Shown here: positions 18,661 to 27,407 of the stretch, in pieces
Layout: every line of letters starts with the position of its first letter
Position numbering within the stretch: position 1 is the stretch's first letter
Assembly: GCF_003202435.1 (NCBI RefSeq)
Contig: NZ_QJHK01000011.1
Coordinates: 1 to 64,000, forward strand
DNA length: 64,000 nucleotides
From: Flavobacterium cheongpyeongense
GTDB lineage: Bacteria; Bacteroidota; Bacteroidia; Flavobacteriales; Flavobacteriaceae
Reading direction: 5' to 3'
The notes under the pieces: model-generated
Database searches by the model: none
The model's input: the letters and a program-made list of their open reading frames with translations, nothing else
What the model was told of the DNA's origin: nothing
Translations under genes and position numbers: made by a program

Positions 18661-19260
18661 TTAGGTCGTTTTTAGAAAAGCTCTTTTATTAAAAACCAAC
18701 AAAATTCCAACTCCAGTAGAGATGGCTACATCAGCCACATTAAAAATAGCATTAAAAAATTCAAATCGTTTTCCTCCAAAAAAAGGTATCCAGGCGGGCA
18801 AATCGCCTTTCCAGATTGGAAAATAAAACATATCAACAACTAAACCATGAAACCATGTTCCATAAGGTTCCGGAGAGAAAGGAATTGCCAAATTATGATA
18901 ACTGTCATCAAAAATTACTCCGTAAAAAACGGAATCCAGAATATTTCCTGCCGCTCCGGCAAAAATAAGTGCAATAGCCACCACCAAATAAGCAGAAGCC
19001 TTCTTTTTTACTGAATCGTATAACCAATATCCAATTCCGAAAACAGCAAAAATCCTAAACACAGTCAGAATCAATTTCCCATATTCACCGGGAATTTTGG
19101 TGCCCCATGCCATTCCTTCATTTTCAATAAAATGTATTTTAAACCAGCTAAAAACAGGAAACTCTTCACCTAAAACAAAGTTTGTTTTTACGTAGATTTT
19201 AGAAATCTGATCAATCAATAATATTATAAATATAAGGAGATACGCTTTTCTTAATGACAT
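18661..19260 (-). CDS. lspA: Lipoprotein signal peptidase (signal peptidase II)
   Basis: The aspartic protease that removes signal peptides from prolipoproteins in the inner membrane. The 199-residue length is slightly above average because of an insert at about 110-150 typical of Bacteroidota. Four membrane segments can be placed. The two catalytic aspartates are in GAAGNILDSVFYG and FNVADVAISTG, and the conserved ENEGMAWG phrase is present. It is downstream of ileS and the DksA-like gene on the same strand, a familiar arrangement, but also has a -7 element of its own. Confidence 0.95.
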   Translation of the reverse strand: MSLRKAYLLIFIILLIDQISKIYVKTNFVLGEEFPVFSWFKIHFIENEGMAWGTKIPGEYGKLILTVFRIFAVFGIGYWLYDSVKKKASAYLVVAIALIFAGAAGNILDSVFYGVIFDDSYHNLAIPFSPEPYGTWFHGLVVDMFYFPIWKGDLPAWIPFFGGKRFEFFNAIFNVADVAISTGVGILLVFNKRAFLKTT

Positions 19261-19280
19261 ATAGTGATTTTTAATGTTGG

Positions 19281-19288
19281 CAAAAGTA
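19281..19288 (-). promoter_or_regulatory. -7 promoter element (TACTTTTG) of lspA
   Basis: TACTTTTG on the minus strand, 20 bp upstream of the lspA ATG and after the terminator of the preceding gene. Confidence 0.5.
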
Positions 19289-19302
19289 ACAATTTAATCA
19301 AA

Positions 19303-19330
19303 AAAAACGCCCCAAATGGAGCGTTAAATC
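19303..19330 (-). terminator. Terminator after the DksA-like gene
   Basis: Imperfect stem AACGCCCC / GGAGCGTT with an A/T-rich flank, giving a T run on the minus strand. It separates the DksA-like gene from lspA. Confidence 0.55.
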
Positions 19331-19348
19331 TTTTGTAATTTAAGGTGA

Positions 19349-19729
19349 TTAGCGTTGCAGGTTTTTAGCTTCGATACTCATTGTAGCATGAGGAACAATT
19401 TTCAGCCTTTCTTTACCAATTAATTTACCTGTTACTTTACAGATACCGTATGTTTTATTTTCAACACGGAATAAGGCATTTTTTAAATCACGAATGAATT
19501 TTTCCTGTCTGATAGCCAACTGCGAGTTTGCTTCTTTAGACATTGTCTCACTTCCTTCTTCAAAGGCTTTGAATGTTGGGGATGTATCGTCTGTTCCGTT
19601 ATTCAAATCGTTCATATAAGCACTTTTGATCAGATCAAGATCTTCTTGTGCTTTTTTAATTTTTGCCTGAATTATTTCTTTGAACTCTGCTAGATCAGCG
19701 TCTGAGTATCTTGTAATTTCATCTATCAT
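19349..19729 (-). CDS. TraR/DksA-family protein with a lost zinc finger
   Basis: The 126-residue protein has the DksA architecture: a long coiled coil (about 8-75, LAEFKEIIQAKIKKAQEDLD and following) and a C-terminal finger. DksA-type proteins enter the RNA polymerase secondary channel and change promoter response. The finger region reads YGICKVTGKLIGKERLKIVPHA, then MSIEAKN: only the first of four cysteines remains, so zinc binding is lost. The DDTSPTFKAFEEGSE tip region replaces the usual acidic DxxDxA tip. Such degenerate members follow ileS in many Bacteroidota. It is 10 bp downstream of ileS, so the two are co-transcribed. Confidence 0.85.
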   Translation of the reverse strand: MIDEITRYSDADLAEFKEIIQAKIKKAQEDLDLIKSAYMNDLNNGTDDTSPTFKAFEEGSETMSKEANSQLAIRQEKFIRDLKNALFRVENKTYGICKVTGKLIGKERLKIVPHATMSIEAKNLQR

Positions 19730-19739
19730 CGTATTTATA

Positions 19740-22700
19740 TTATTTTGAAATTAATATCACTGTTTTAATGTCATCAAACTCAATTTCTGTGCCGTTTTCT
19801 AAATTGTCAGCAAAAGTCAAGCTATCTGTTAATGTTTCAGACTTAATATAGCCTTCATTTTTTGAAACCGCCTCTTCTAAAAGACCATTTCTTTTAATTT
19901 GTATTTTAATTTTATCCGTAACCTCAAATCCTGAATCTTTACGGATGTTTTGGATTCTGTTTACTAATTCTCTCGCAATACCTTCGTTTTTTAATTCTTC
20001 GGAGATTGTAATATCAAGCGCAACTGTTATTCCGTTTGAATTTGCAACCAGCCATCCTTCGATATCCTGCGATGTTATTTCGACATCTTCTAAGGATAAA
20101 GTTACACTATTTCCGCCAATAACAATATCCAGCGTTCCCTGCTTGTCTAGCTGATTAATCTGATCTGCAGAAAAAGACTGTATCTCTTTAGAAATCAACC
20201 CCATATCTTTCCCGAAACGGGGACCCAAAGCCTTAAAATTAGGCTTGATCTGTTTTACTAATATACCCGAAGCATCATCTAAAAGCTCTATTTCTTTCAC
20301 ATTTACCTCAGCTTTTATCAAGTCCGAAATAGCTTCAATTTCGGTACGCTGATTATCGTCAAGTACCGGAATCATTACCTTTTGGAGAGGCTGACGCACT
20401 TTAATCATCTCTTTTTTACGGAGTGATAAAACCAAAGATGAGATGGTTTGTGCTTTCTGCATTTTGCTTTCTAACGTTTTATTAACAAAGTTTTCGACAA
20501 ATTTTGGAAACTCAGCCAAGTGAACACTGGCATAATTCTCAGATCCTGTAGAAATTGTCAAATCGCGGTACAATTTATCCATGAAAAAAGGAGCTACCGG
20601 AGCACTCAATTTGCTGATTGTAAGCAAACAGGTATAAAGTGTCTGGTAAGCCGCAATCTTATCCTGAGCGTATTCACCTTTCCAGAAACGGCGACGGCAT
20701 AAACGAACATACCAGTTACTTAAATTTTCCTGAACGAAGTCAGAAATAGCTCTTGTTGCTTTTGTAGGCTCATAATCCTCATAACATTCATCAACAAATT
20801 TGATTAAAGAATGTAATTCAGAGATAATCCACTGATCGATTTCCGGTCTTTCGTTTAGCGGAATTTCTGCTTCTGCATATTTAAATCCATCAATATTAGC
20901 ATATAACGAAAAGAATGAATACGTATTGTAAAGTGTTCCAAAGAACTTACGGCGTACCTCAGCAATTCCTTCAATATCAAATTTCAGGTTATCCCAAGGA
21001 TTTGCATTTGAGATCATGTACCAACGGGTTGCATCCGGACCGTATTCTGCAATGGTTTCAAAAGGATCTGTTGCGTTTCCTAAACGTTTCGACATTTTTT
21101 GTCCGTTTTTATCTAAAACAAGACCATTTGAAACTACGTTTTTATAAGCAACTTTATCAAAAACCAAAGTTCCGATAGCGTGTAAGGTATAAAACCATCC
21201 ACGAGTCTGATCTACTCCTTCGGCAATAAAATTAGCCGGAAAATCTTTATTCTCATCAATTTTATCTTTGTTTTCAAAAGGATAATGCCATTGCGCATAA
21301 GGCATTGCTCCAGAATCAAACCAAACATCGATCAAATCACTTTCGCGTTTCATGGGTTGGCCAGAAGCCGAAACCAAAGTAATTTCGTCGACTACATTTT
21401 TATGTAAATCGATTAAATCATAATTGGATTCAGACATATTTCCGATTTCAAAACCTTTGAACGGATTTTCTTTTTGAAATCCTGCTTCGATAGATTTTTC
21501 GATGGCATTGTACAATTCTTCAACAGAGCCAATAAGAACTTCTTCTTTTTTGTCTTCAGTTCTCCAAATTGGCAACGGAATTCCCCAATATCTAGAACGA
21601 GATAAGTTCCAGTCGTTGGCATTTTTAAGCCAATTCCCAAAACGTCCTTCACCAGTAGACTTAGGCTTCCAGTTGATAGTTTCGTTCAGGTCGAACATTC
21701 TATCTTTTACATCGGTTACTTTAATGAACCAGGAGTCTAGTGGATAATATAATAACGGCTCATCTGTTCTCCAACTATGTGGATAACTGTGGACGTATTT
21801 TTCAACCTTAAAGGCTTTATTTTCTTCTTTTAATCGAATAGCAATTTCAACATCAACAGAACGCTCTGGTGCCTGACCTGCATCGTAATATTCGTTTTTG
21901 ACATATTTCCCAGCCAAATCACCCAAATGAGAAGTAAATTTTCCCTGCAAATCTACTAATGGAACTGCTGTTCCGTTTTCGTCTAAAACCAACATTGGCG
22001 GCACTTCTGGCGTTGCTTCTTTGGCAACTTTCGCATCATCAGCACCAAAAGTCGGAGCCGTGTGCACGATTCCTGTTCCGTCTTCTGTAGTAACAAAATC
22101 TCCTGAAATTACTCGGAAAGCGTTTTCTGGATTTTGATATGGTAAAGCGTAAGGCAATAATTGCTCGTAACGGATTTCTACTAAATCAGCACCTTTTACT
22201 TCAGTTAAAATTTTATATGGAAGTTGTTTATCGCCGTTTTTTACTTTTTCGAAATCAGCATCGTCTTCGCTTGCAAAAAATCCTTTCCCGAATTGTTTTC
22301 CAACTAAGTTTTTAGCCAAAATCACATTGATTGGCTCAAAAGTATATTGATTGAAAGTTTTCACTAAAACGTAGTCGATTTTTGGACCAACTGTCAAAGC
22401 CGTATTTGATGGCAATGTCCAGGGTGTTGTCGTCCATGCCAAGATGTGAATATCTCCAAAACCTTGTAAAAAGCTTGGCAATGTTTCCGGCAATGTTTTA
22501 AATTGTGCTACAATCGTAGTATCTGTAACATCTCTATAAGCTCCTGGCTGATTCACTTCGTGAGAAGATAATCCCGTTCCTGCTTTTGGAGAATACGGCT
22601 GAATAGTATAACCTTTGTACAACAAACCTTTATCGTATATTTGTTTTAAAAGCCACCAAACCGATTCCATGTATTTTGGTTTATAGGTCACGTATGGATC

Positions 22701-23141
22701 TTCCATATCAACCCAATAACCCATTTTTTCAGTCAAATCATTCCATACGTCGGTATAACGCATTACGGTTTTTTTACACGCTTCGTTATATTCTTCGATG
22801 GAAATCGTTTTACCAATATCTTCTTTTGTAATTCCAAGTTCTTTTTCGGTACCTAATTCTACAGGCAATCCGTGTGTATCCCAACCGGCTTTTCTTTTTA
22901 CCTGAAAACCTTTTTGAGTTTTATATCTGCAAAAAATATCTTTAATCGCACGTGCCATCACGTGGTGAATTCCCGGCAATCCGTTTGCTGAAGGCGGCCC
23001 TTCAAAAAACACATAAGGCTCTGCACCTTCGCGAGTCGTTACACTCTTTTCAAATATATTTTCTTTCTTCCAAAAATCAAGTACTTCTGACGCTACTGTT
23101 GGCAGGTCAAGTCCTTTGTATTCAGTAAATTTTGTGCTCAT
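19740..23141 (-). CDS. ileS: Isoleucyl-tRNA synthetase
   Basis: Class I synthetase charging tRNA-Ile, 1133 residues, the longer eukaryote-like (IleS2-type) length. The HIGH-equivalent is GLPGIHHVMARAI near residue 55, the KMSKS-equivalent is GQKMSKRLGN near residue 690, and the CP1 editing domain lies between, with WTTTPWTLPSNTAL. The C-terminus lacks a zinc-binding cysteine cluster and ends in an anticodon-binding region with a DUF5915-like tail. IleS2-type enzymes are often less sensitive to mupirocin; that is family knowledge, not tested here. It heads the ileS-dksA-like-lspA cluster. Confidence 0.97.
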   Translation of the reverse strand: MSTKFTEYKGLDLPTVASEVLDFWKKENIFEKSVTTREGAEPYVFFEGPPSANGLPGIHHVMARAIKDIFCRYKTQKGFQVKRKAGWDTHGLPVELGTEKELGITKEDIGKTISIEEYNEACKKTVMRYTDVWNDLTEKMGYWVDMEDPYVTYKPKYMESVWWLLKQIYDKGLLYKGYTIQPYSPKAGTGLSSHEVNQPGAYRDVTDTTIVAQFKTLPETLPSFLQGFGDIHILAWTTTPWTLPSNTALTVGPKIDYVLVKTFNQYTFEPINVILAKNLVGKQFGKGFFASEDDADFEKVKNGDKQLPYKILTEVKGADLVEIRYEQLLPYALPYQNPENAFRVISGDFVTTEDGTGIVHTAPTFGADDAKVAKEATPEVPPMLVLDENGTAVPLVDLQGKFTSHLGDLAGKYVKNEYYDAGQAPERSVDVEIAIRLKEENKAFKVEKYVHSYPHSWRTDEPLLYYPLDSWFIKVTDVKDRMFDLNETINWKPKSTGEGRFGNWLKNANDWNLSRSRYWGIPLPIWRTEDKKEEVLIGSVEELYNAIEKSIEAGFQKENPFKGFEIGNMSESNYDLIDLHKNVVDEITLVSASGQPMKRESDLIDVWFDSGAMPYAQWHYPFENKDKIDENKDFPANFIAEGVDQTRGWFYTLHAIGTLVFDKVAYKNVVSNGLVLDKNGQKMSKRLGNATDPFETIAEYGPDATRWYMISNANPWDNLKFDIEGIAEVRRKFFGTLYNTYSFFSLYANIDGFKYAEAEIPLNERPEIDQWIISELHSLIKFVDECYEDYEPTKATRAISDFVQENLSNWYVRLCRRRFWKGEYAQDKIAAYQTLYTCLLTISKLSAPVAPFFMDKLYRDLTISTGSENYASVHLAEFPKFVENFVNKTLESKMQKAQTISSLVLSLRKKEMIKVRQPLQKVMIPVLDDNQRTEIEAISDLIKAEVNVKEIELLDDASGILVKQIKPNFKALGPRFGKDMGLISKEIQSFSADQINQLDKQGTLDIVIGGNSVTLSLEDVEITSQDIEGWLVANSNGITVALDITISEELKNEGIARELVNRIQNIRKDSGFEVTDKIKIQIKRNGLLEEAVSKNEGYIKSETLTDSLTFADNLENGTEIEFDDIKTVILISK

Positions 23142-23183
23142 TTTATCCTTTTCTTAATCGAGGTGCGAAAGTACTAAATTTAT

Positions 23184-23212
23184 GTCAAAGTCGAAAGTCG
23201 AAAGTCAAAAGT
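23184..23212. repeat. GTCGAAA word repeat
   Basis: The word GTCRAAA repeats four times in tandem between ileS and recO. Confidence 0.6.
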
Positions 23213-23218
23213 TACAGT

Positions 23219-23932
23219 TTAAGAAAAAACTTCTTTTAGGACATCCAAAGATTTAGGTTTTTTGAATCCATCTAAGTGGAAGCTGTAGTAATCAATCAGG
23301 ATTTTTAGCAGTATTTGTCTTTCTATTACATGAAAAACTTTTTGATCGTTGTCAAATTTCAGATCAATTAGTTTTTTGAAAAGATTTGTTTCATGCTCCG
23401 TCAAAGCATTTATTCCCTGAAAAAGAGTAAAAACACCACCATTCATTTCAAAATAAGGCAAATCAATTTCTGAAACCTCCGGATAGAAACCCAGATATTT
23501 TGTTGTTTCCAACATTAAAATTAAATGGAAATTAGCAATTTCATCATGATGGTCAAGCCAGGTAAGTGCCGTTTCTAAAAATACAAATAGCGATTCGTTT
23601 TTTTCTTCTTCCTGAATCGAATAATGCAAAATTTCAGACAGAAACATGACCATCGTACTTTTTACAAAATCAGTATGGATACTTTGAAAGGGAACTGCTG
23701 TTTTGATTTCTTTAAAGTTTTCTAAAGTACCTTTGTTTTTATGAACCGCTTCTATTTCAAGAATAGAAAAAGGCTGAAAATAAGCAATTTTATGACTTGC
23801 TTTCTTACTCGAAAAAGCATCACGCACAAAATAAGATTTCAATCCATGAGAAAGAGTAAAACATTTTACGATCAGACTTTTTTCCTGAAATTTCAGTGAT
23901 GAGATTACTATTGCTTTGGTTTTAACCAACAT
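23219..23932 (-). CDS. recO: DNA repair protein RecO
   Basis: RecO anneals single strands and, with RecR, loads RecA at gaps. The 237-residue protein opens with the OB-fold start MLVKTKAIVISSLKFQEKSLIVKCFTLSHG (in pieces), typical of RecO. A helical domain follows. The zinc-binding cysteines found in some RecO proteins are absent, as is common in Bacteroidota. The start overlaps the end of the acyltransferase gene by 11 bp, so the two are translationally linked. Confidence 0.92.
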   Translation of the reverse strand: MLVKTKAIVISSLKFQEKSLIVKCFTLSHGLKSYFVRDAFSSKKASHKIAYFQPFSILEIEAVHKNKGTLENFKEIKTAVPFQSIHTDFVKSTMVMFLSEILHYSIQEEEKNESLFVFLETALTWLDHHDEIANFHLILMLETTKYLGFYPEVSEIDLPYFEMNGGVFTLFQGINALTEHETNLFKKLIDLKFDNDQKVFHVIERQILLKILIDYYSFHLDGFKKPKSLDVLKEVFS

Positions 23933-24956
23933 AACTTGAGATAATCTGTCTATTACTACTTTTGAATCTGTCTAAAAATCTTTTTTCAATAAATAGCCAT
24001 GAAAAAACGGCTAAAATTAAGGTAATTAAAATCACCGTAATTCCCATTAAAACAGCATTGTATTTATTAAACAAATTATATTGTCTAAAAAGCTGAATTA
24101 TTGGAAAATGATAAATATAAAGTCCATAAGTAAAATCTCCATACTTTCCGAAATTATTAAAAAAAGGAAAATTATATGCTATAATTATAACTAACAAACC
24201 AAAAGTAGCAGGGTATAAAAAACCGACATGGAAACTTAGCACATAATAGCTAATTAGAATCGCGACAGACAACCCCAAAAGTACTTTTTTATTCTTCATC
24301 ACATAATCAAAAGTCAAAAAAAGATAAATTCCTGTTACGAAATAAGACAGATAACCCGGCAATTGTTTTGCCAGCAAAGGCTCATCTAAATGATTGAGCA
24401 GGAACCAATATCCTAATGAAAAAAGATAAAGACTTGCGAGTATTAAAAGTGGTTTTTGTGTTTTTTTTATTCCGTAAAAAATCAATGGCAAAACAATGTA
24501 AAATCCTTCTTCAATTTTTAAAGTCCATAATGACCCATTAACAGAACACAAAAGATTGTTATCAAAAAGCCCAGGCAGACAAGGATGCATAAAATTCAAA
24601 AAAAACAAGTTCCACCCTAAATATTTATAAGTACCTGTATCTAAAAAATAAGCAGAAAATTCATAACTACTAAAAATCGAAAAAACTAGAGTAGAAATAA
24701 CAATCAAAACAAAATATGCAGGCAAAATTCTTTTTATTCTTTTAATAAAGTACAGTTTTAGGGAAGGTGTATTTACATAGCTTTTAGTAACTAAAAAACC
24801 GCTTATTATAAAAAACCCTTTTACACCAATAAGTGCATTAGAAAAATAAGACAAAAAAAACAGGTTTTTATTTTGAGAAAGTTCGGAAAGATGTGCTAAT
24901 AAAATATTTATAGCGAAGAAAAACCGTAAAAAGTCAAAGCAATTCTTATTATACAT
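23922..24956 (-). CDS. Acyltransferase family 3 membrane protein
   Basis: The 344-residue integral membrane protein belongs to the acyltransferase 3 family (OafA-like without the SGNH domain). Segment 1 contains FLRFFFAINILLAHLSE, where the usual catalytic His of the R-x10-H pattern is present (FLRFF...LLAHL). A later KGFFIISGFLVTKSY matches the GVxxFFxLSGFL motif, and KRIKRILPAYF matches the R-R-x-x-R-I-x-P motif. About ten membrane segments. These enzymes O-acylate surface glycans. It is 18 bp downstream of the PorZ-like gene and overlaps recO. Start taken as ATG 24956, not the TTG two codons earlier. Confidence 0.88.
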   Translation of the reverse strand: MYNKNCFDFLRFFFAINILLAHLSELSQNKNLFFLSYFSNALIGVKGFFIISGFLVTKSYVNTPSLKLYFIKRIKRILPAYFVLIVISTLVFSIFSSYEFSAYFLDTGTYKYLGWNLFFLNFMHPCLPGLFDNNLLCSVNGSLWTLKIEEGFYIVLPLIFYGIKKTQKPLLILASLYLFSLGYWFLLNHLDEPLLAKQLPGYLSYFVTGIYLFLTFDYVMKNKKVLLGLSVAILISYYVLSFHVGFLYPATFGLLVIIIAYNFPFFNNFGKYGDFTYGLYIYHFPIIQLFRQYNLFNKYNAVLMGITVILITLILAVFSWLFIEKRFLDRFKSSNRQIISSYVG

Positions 24957-24974
24957 GGTCAACTTTATCTAAAA

Positions 24975-27245
24975 TTATCGAACAATCATTACTTTTTTGA
25001 CCTTAGTTTCACTACCATCCTGAGCCGAAACAAAAACCATATAAACACCTGAAGCGACTTTATAACTTCCAAATGCGGTTGTATCCCATTCTATTGTACC
25101 TCCTTCTGAAATAGTTTCATAAACTAAATTACCTTCAATATCCGTAATTTTTACATTTGCTTTATTTAACAAACCTGCAATCTTTACAGTTCCTTGAAAC
25201 CCTGGTCGTACAGGATTAGGATATATATATACATTATTCAGATTTTCTTTTGCATTAGTGGCCGTTCCCTTAAAAGAAATCATCCCTTTATCAGTAGCAA
25301 TGAATACCTCGCCCGTAGCACCTTTAATTTCTATATCGTTTATGGTATTGCTGGGTAATGGTGAATTATTTATTGTAAAATGATATTTTGTTTCCTGACC
25401 ATTTGAAGAAACTAAAAAGACTCCGGAGTCAGCAGTAGCAATCCATTTATCATTAGCCCCATCTACAACTATATCTGTAATAAACTGTTCGTATAGTAAT
25501 TCCTGAGCTAAACCATCTTCAACAATAATAATCGGTTTTGTAGTTAATTGATTTTCGGTTTGAAAGCTATTTACATTTGATAAAACTCTTAATCCTTTTG
25601 TAGTACCTATCCATAATTGGCTATTATTATCCGGAACGGCAACCCTGGCATCAAATGTAGGTAAATTCCCGGCATCGGTACCGGATGTTATTTTTTTGAA
25701 AACATTCCCTTTTTCATTAAAACCTATAATTCCATTATTAACAGTCGCCATCCATTTTGTTCCGTTTTTATCAATCGACATTCTGCCGAAAGTACAACTC
25801 GATATATCTGGTATTATTGATTTTGTTGAAAAAATCTCCCAACTGCCATTTGCTTTAAGAACTTTTATTCCGTTATCAACCTGGCTATTGTTCATCCAAA
25901 GATTTCCTGATTTATCAAATACAGGCCCATTTACCCAAACATCTGATGTATTAGGAATGGCTTCCAAGGAACTATTTCCTTTACCATATAAATACGTTGG
26001 TACATCATTTTCTACTTTCAAAAGCCCCGCATCAAATGATCCTATATAAACTTTATTTTCATCATTAGGATCAATAGCCACCCTTATTAGGGATTTGACA
26101 CCTAAAACTTTTTCATACGGTATATTTAGCCATTCATTTTGAGTAAATTTACTAATCCCATAACTATCTTTTGGGTAAGGATTGTAATTCCCTGCATAAT
26201 CGCCATAAACAGCCCATAGCAGATTTGCGGTTGTTTGAAGTGCAAAAATATTATTTCTTAAAGGACCTTGTGGTGTATTATTTTCAAAAGACGCAGCAAC
26301 TGAAAGCGAAGATCTAAACAATCCGTTTTCTTTAGTTCCAATATTAATAAAATCTCCTACCGATGTTGAACATGTAAACCCTAAACTAGCGTCTAAAACT
26401 TCAGTATTTGAAATCTGACGGCTCAGAATCATTTGATTGTTATAAACATATACCGTATTTGATGTGGTAATAAATAATTTATGATCAACAGCCCTCATAT
26501 CTACAGAAGTTTGTGGTAGCTGCAGAAATCCAGCAAAAACAACTGAATTATAACGATGAATATGACCCGAAGTGTTAATTGCAATAAGTTCTGAATCCAA
26601 AGTTTCTATACTGGACCAGTTTCCCGGATTTATAACTAACCACTGATTGTAATCTATCAGGTTTGCATTACCGCTATTTGCGCGTCTTATACCGCTTGAA
26701 GTAGCGGCATAAATAAAACCATTAAAAAAAGCTGTTTGTCTTACAGCAATTTCGGCTCCGGCATCGCCAATAAAATAAGTATCTCCAAATTTGGAAGTAG
26801 TTAAATTAAACTGTACAATTCCAAAATCACATGAAACATAAATCAATCCGTTGTGTTCCATAAAATGATTGATTCTCTTTATTCCCGAAGGTAGTTGTTT
26901 ATTGATGATATCCACCACTTTCAACATACTGCCATCATTTTCATTTATAACAATCATCAAACCGTTTTCGTAACCCACTAGTGTTTTTTTAGATGTTTCA
27001 CTATGGTATATCGATGATATTGTTTCCCCAGAAAGACCATCGATGGTAGTAGTTGTATTAACGATGTTTGTAGCTGAGTTTTTAGAAAAAAGCGCATTTT
27101 CTGAAGCGGCAATAACTGTTGTACCGGCCACAGTAATGTCTTTAATTTCATTGTATGAAAAATGCCCTTCCCATGATAGATTACTCTGTGAAAAGCTGTT
27201 CTGGAGAATTATTAAAAATAATATATATAAATACCTTTTATTCAT
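24975..27245 (-). CDS. porZ: PorZ-like type IX secretion protein with C-terminal sorting domain
   Basis: The 756-residue exported protein (signal peptide to about residue 19) consists of two beta-propeller regions built from two-component-regulator-like blades (for example LWIGTTKGLRVL, KWIATADSGVFLV, VFIATDKGMISF) and a type A T9SS sorting domain at the end (VYIYPNPVRPGFQG ... GVYMVFVSAQDGSETKVKKVMIV, split). In Porphyromonas, PorZ belongs to the T9SS attachment complex and delivers anionic LPS to the sortase PorU. Length and order match. The flavobacterial substrate is not known to me. It lies upstream of the acyltransferase gene, with its own promoter. Confidence 0.82.
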   Translation of the reverse strand: MNKRYLYILFLIILQNSFSQSNLSWEGHFSYNEIKDITVAGTTVIAASENALFSKNSATNIVNTTTTIDGLSGETISSIYHSETSKKTLVGYENGLMIVINENDGSMLKVVDIINKQLPSGIKRINHFMEHNGLIYVSCDFGIVQFNLTTSKFGDTYFIGDAGAEIAVRQTAFFNGFIYAATSSGIRRANSGNANLIDYNQWLVINPGNWSSIETLDSELIAINTSGHIHRYNSVVFAGFLQLPQTSVDMRAVDHKLFITTSNTVYVYNNQMILSRQISNTEVLDASLGFTCSTSVGDFINIGTKENGLFRSSLSVAASFENNTPQGPLRNNIFALQTTANLLWAVYGDYAGNYNPYPKDSYGISKFTQNEWLNIPYEKVLGVKSLIRVAIDPNDENKVYIGSFDAGLLKVENDVPTYLYGKGNSSLEAIPNTSDVWVNGPVFDKSGNLWMNNSQVDNGIKVLKANGSWEIFSTKSIIPDISSCTFGRMSIDKNGTKWMATVNNGIIGFNEKGNVFKKITSGTDAGNLPTFDARVAVPDNNSQLWIGTTKGLRVLSNVNSFQTENQLTTKPIIIVEDGLAQELLYEQFITDIVVDGANDKWIATADSGVFLVSSNGQETKYHFTINNSPLPSNTINDIEIKGATGEVFIATDKGMISFKGTATNAKENLNNVYIYPNPVRPGFQGTVKIAGLLNKANVKITDIEGNLVYETISEGGTIEWDTTAFGSYKVASGVYMVFVSAQDGSETKVKKVMIVR

Positions 27246-27266
27246 TATTAGGAAGATTCAGATTTA

Positions 27267-27274
27267 CAAATATA
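27267..27274 (-). promoter_or_regulatory. -7 promoter element (TATATTTG) of the PorZ-like gene
   Basis: Exact TAnnTTTG match on the minus strand, 21 bp upstream of the ATG; no -33 TTG at the standard distance. Confidence 0.6.
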
Positions 27275-27339
27275 ATACAAACGAAAGTATTAGATTTTTG
27301 TTCTGTTTCAAATTATTATTTTCTAATATAAAAAGAACC

Positions 27340-27392
27340 AAAAATGCCTTCAATTCTATCCTTTATTAAAAAGACGAATGAAGGCATTTTTT
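27340..27392 (-). terminator. Terminator of gdhA
   Basis: Stem AAAATGCCTTCaATTC / GAATgAAGGCATTTT with a 20-nt loop, 15 bp past the gdhA stop, with a T run on the minus strand. Confidence 0.75.
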
Positions 27393-27407
27393 GAATTTTA
27401 AATAAAA

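Noticed and set aside
27043..27369. 108-codon plus-strand frame
   Set aside because: Mostly antisense to the signal-peptide end of the PorZ-like gene and crosses the gdhA terminator.
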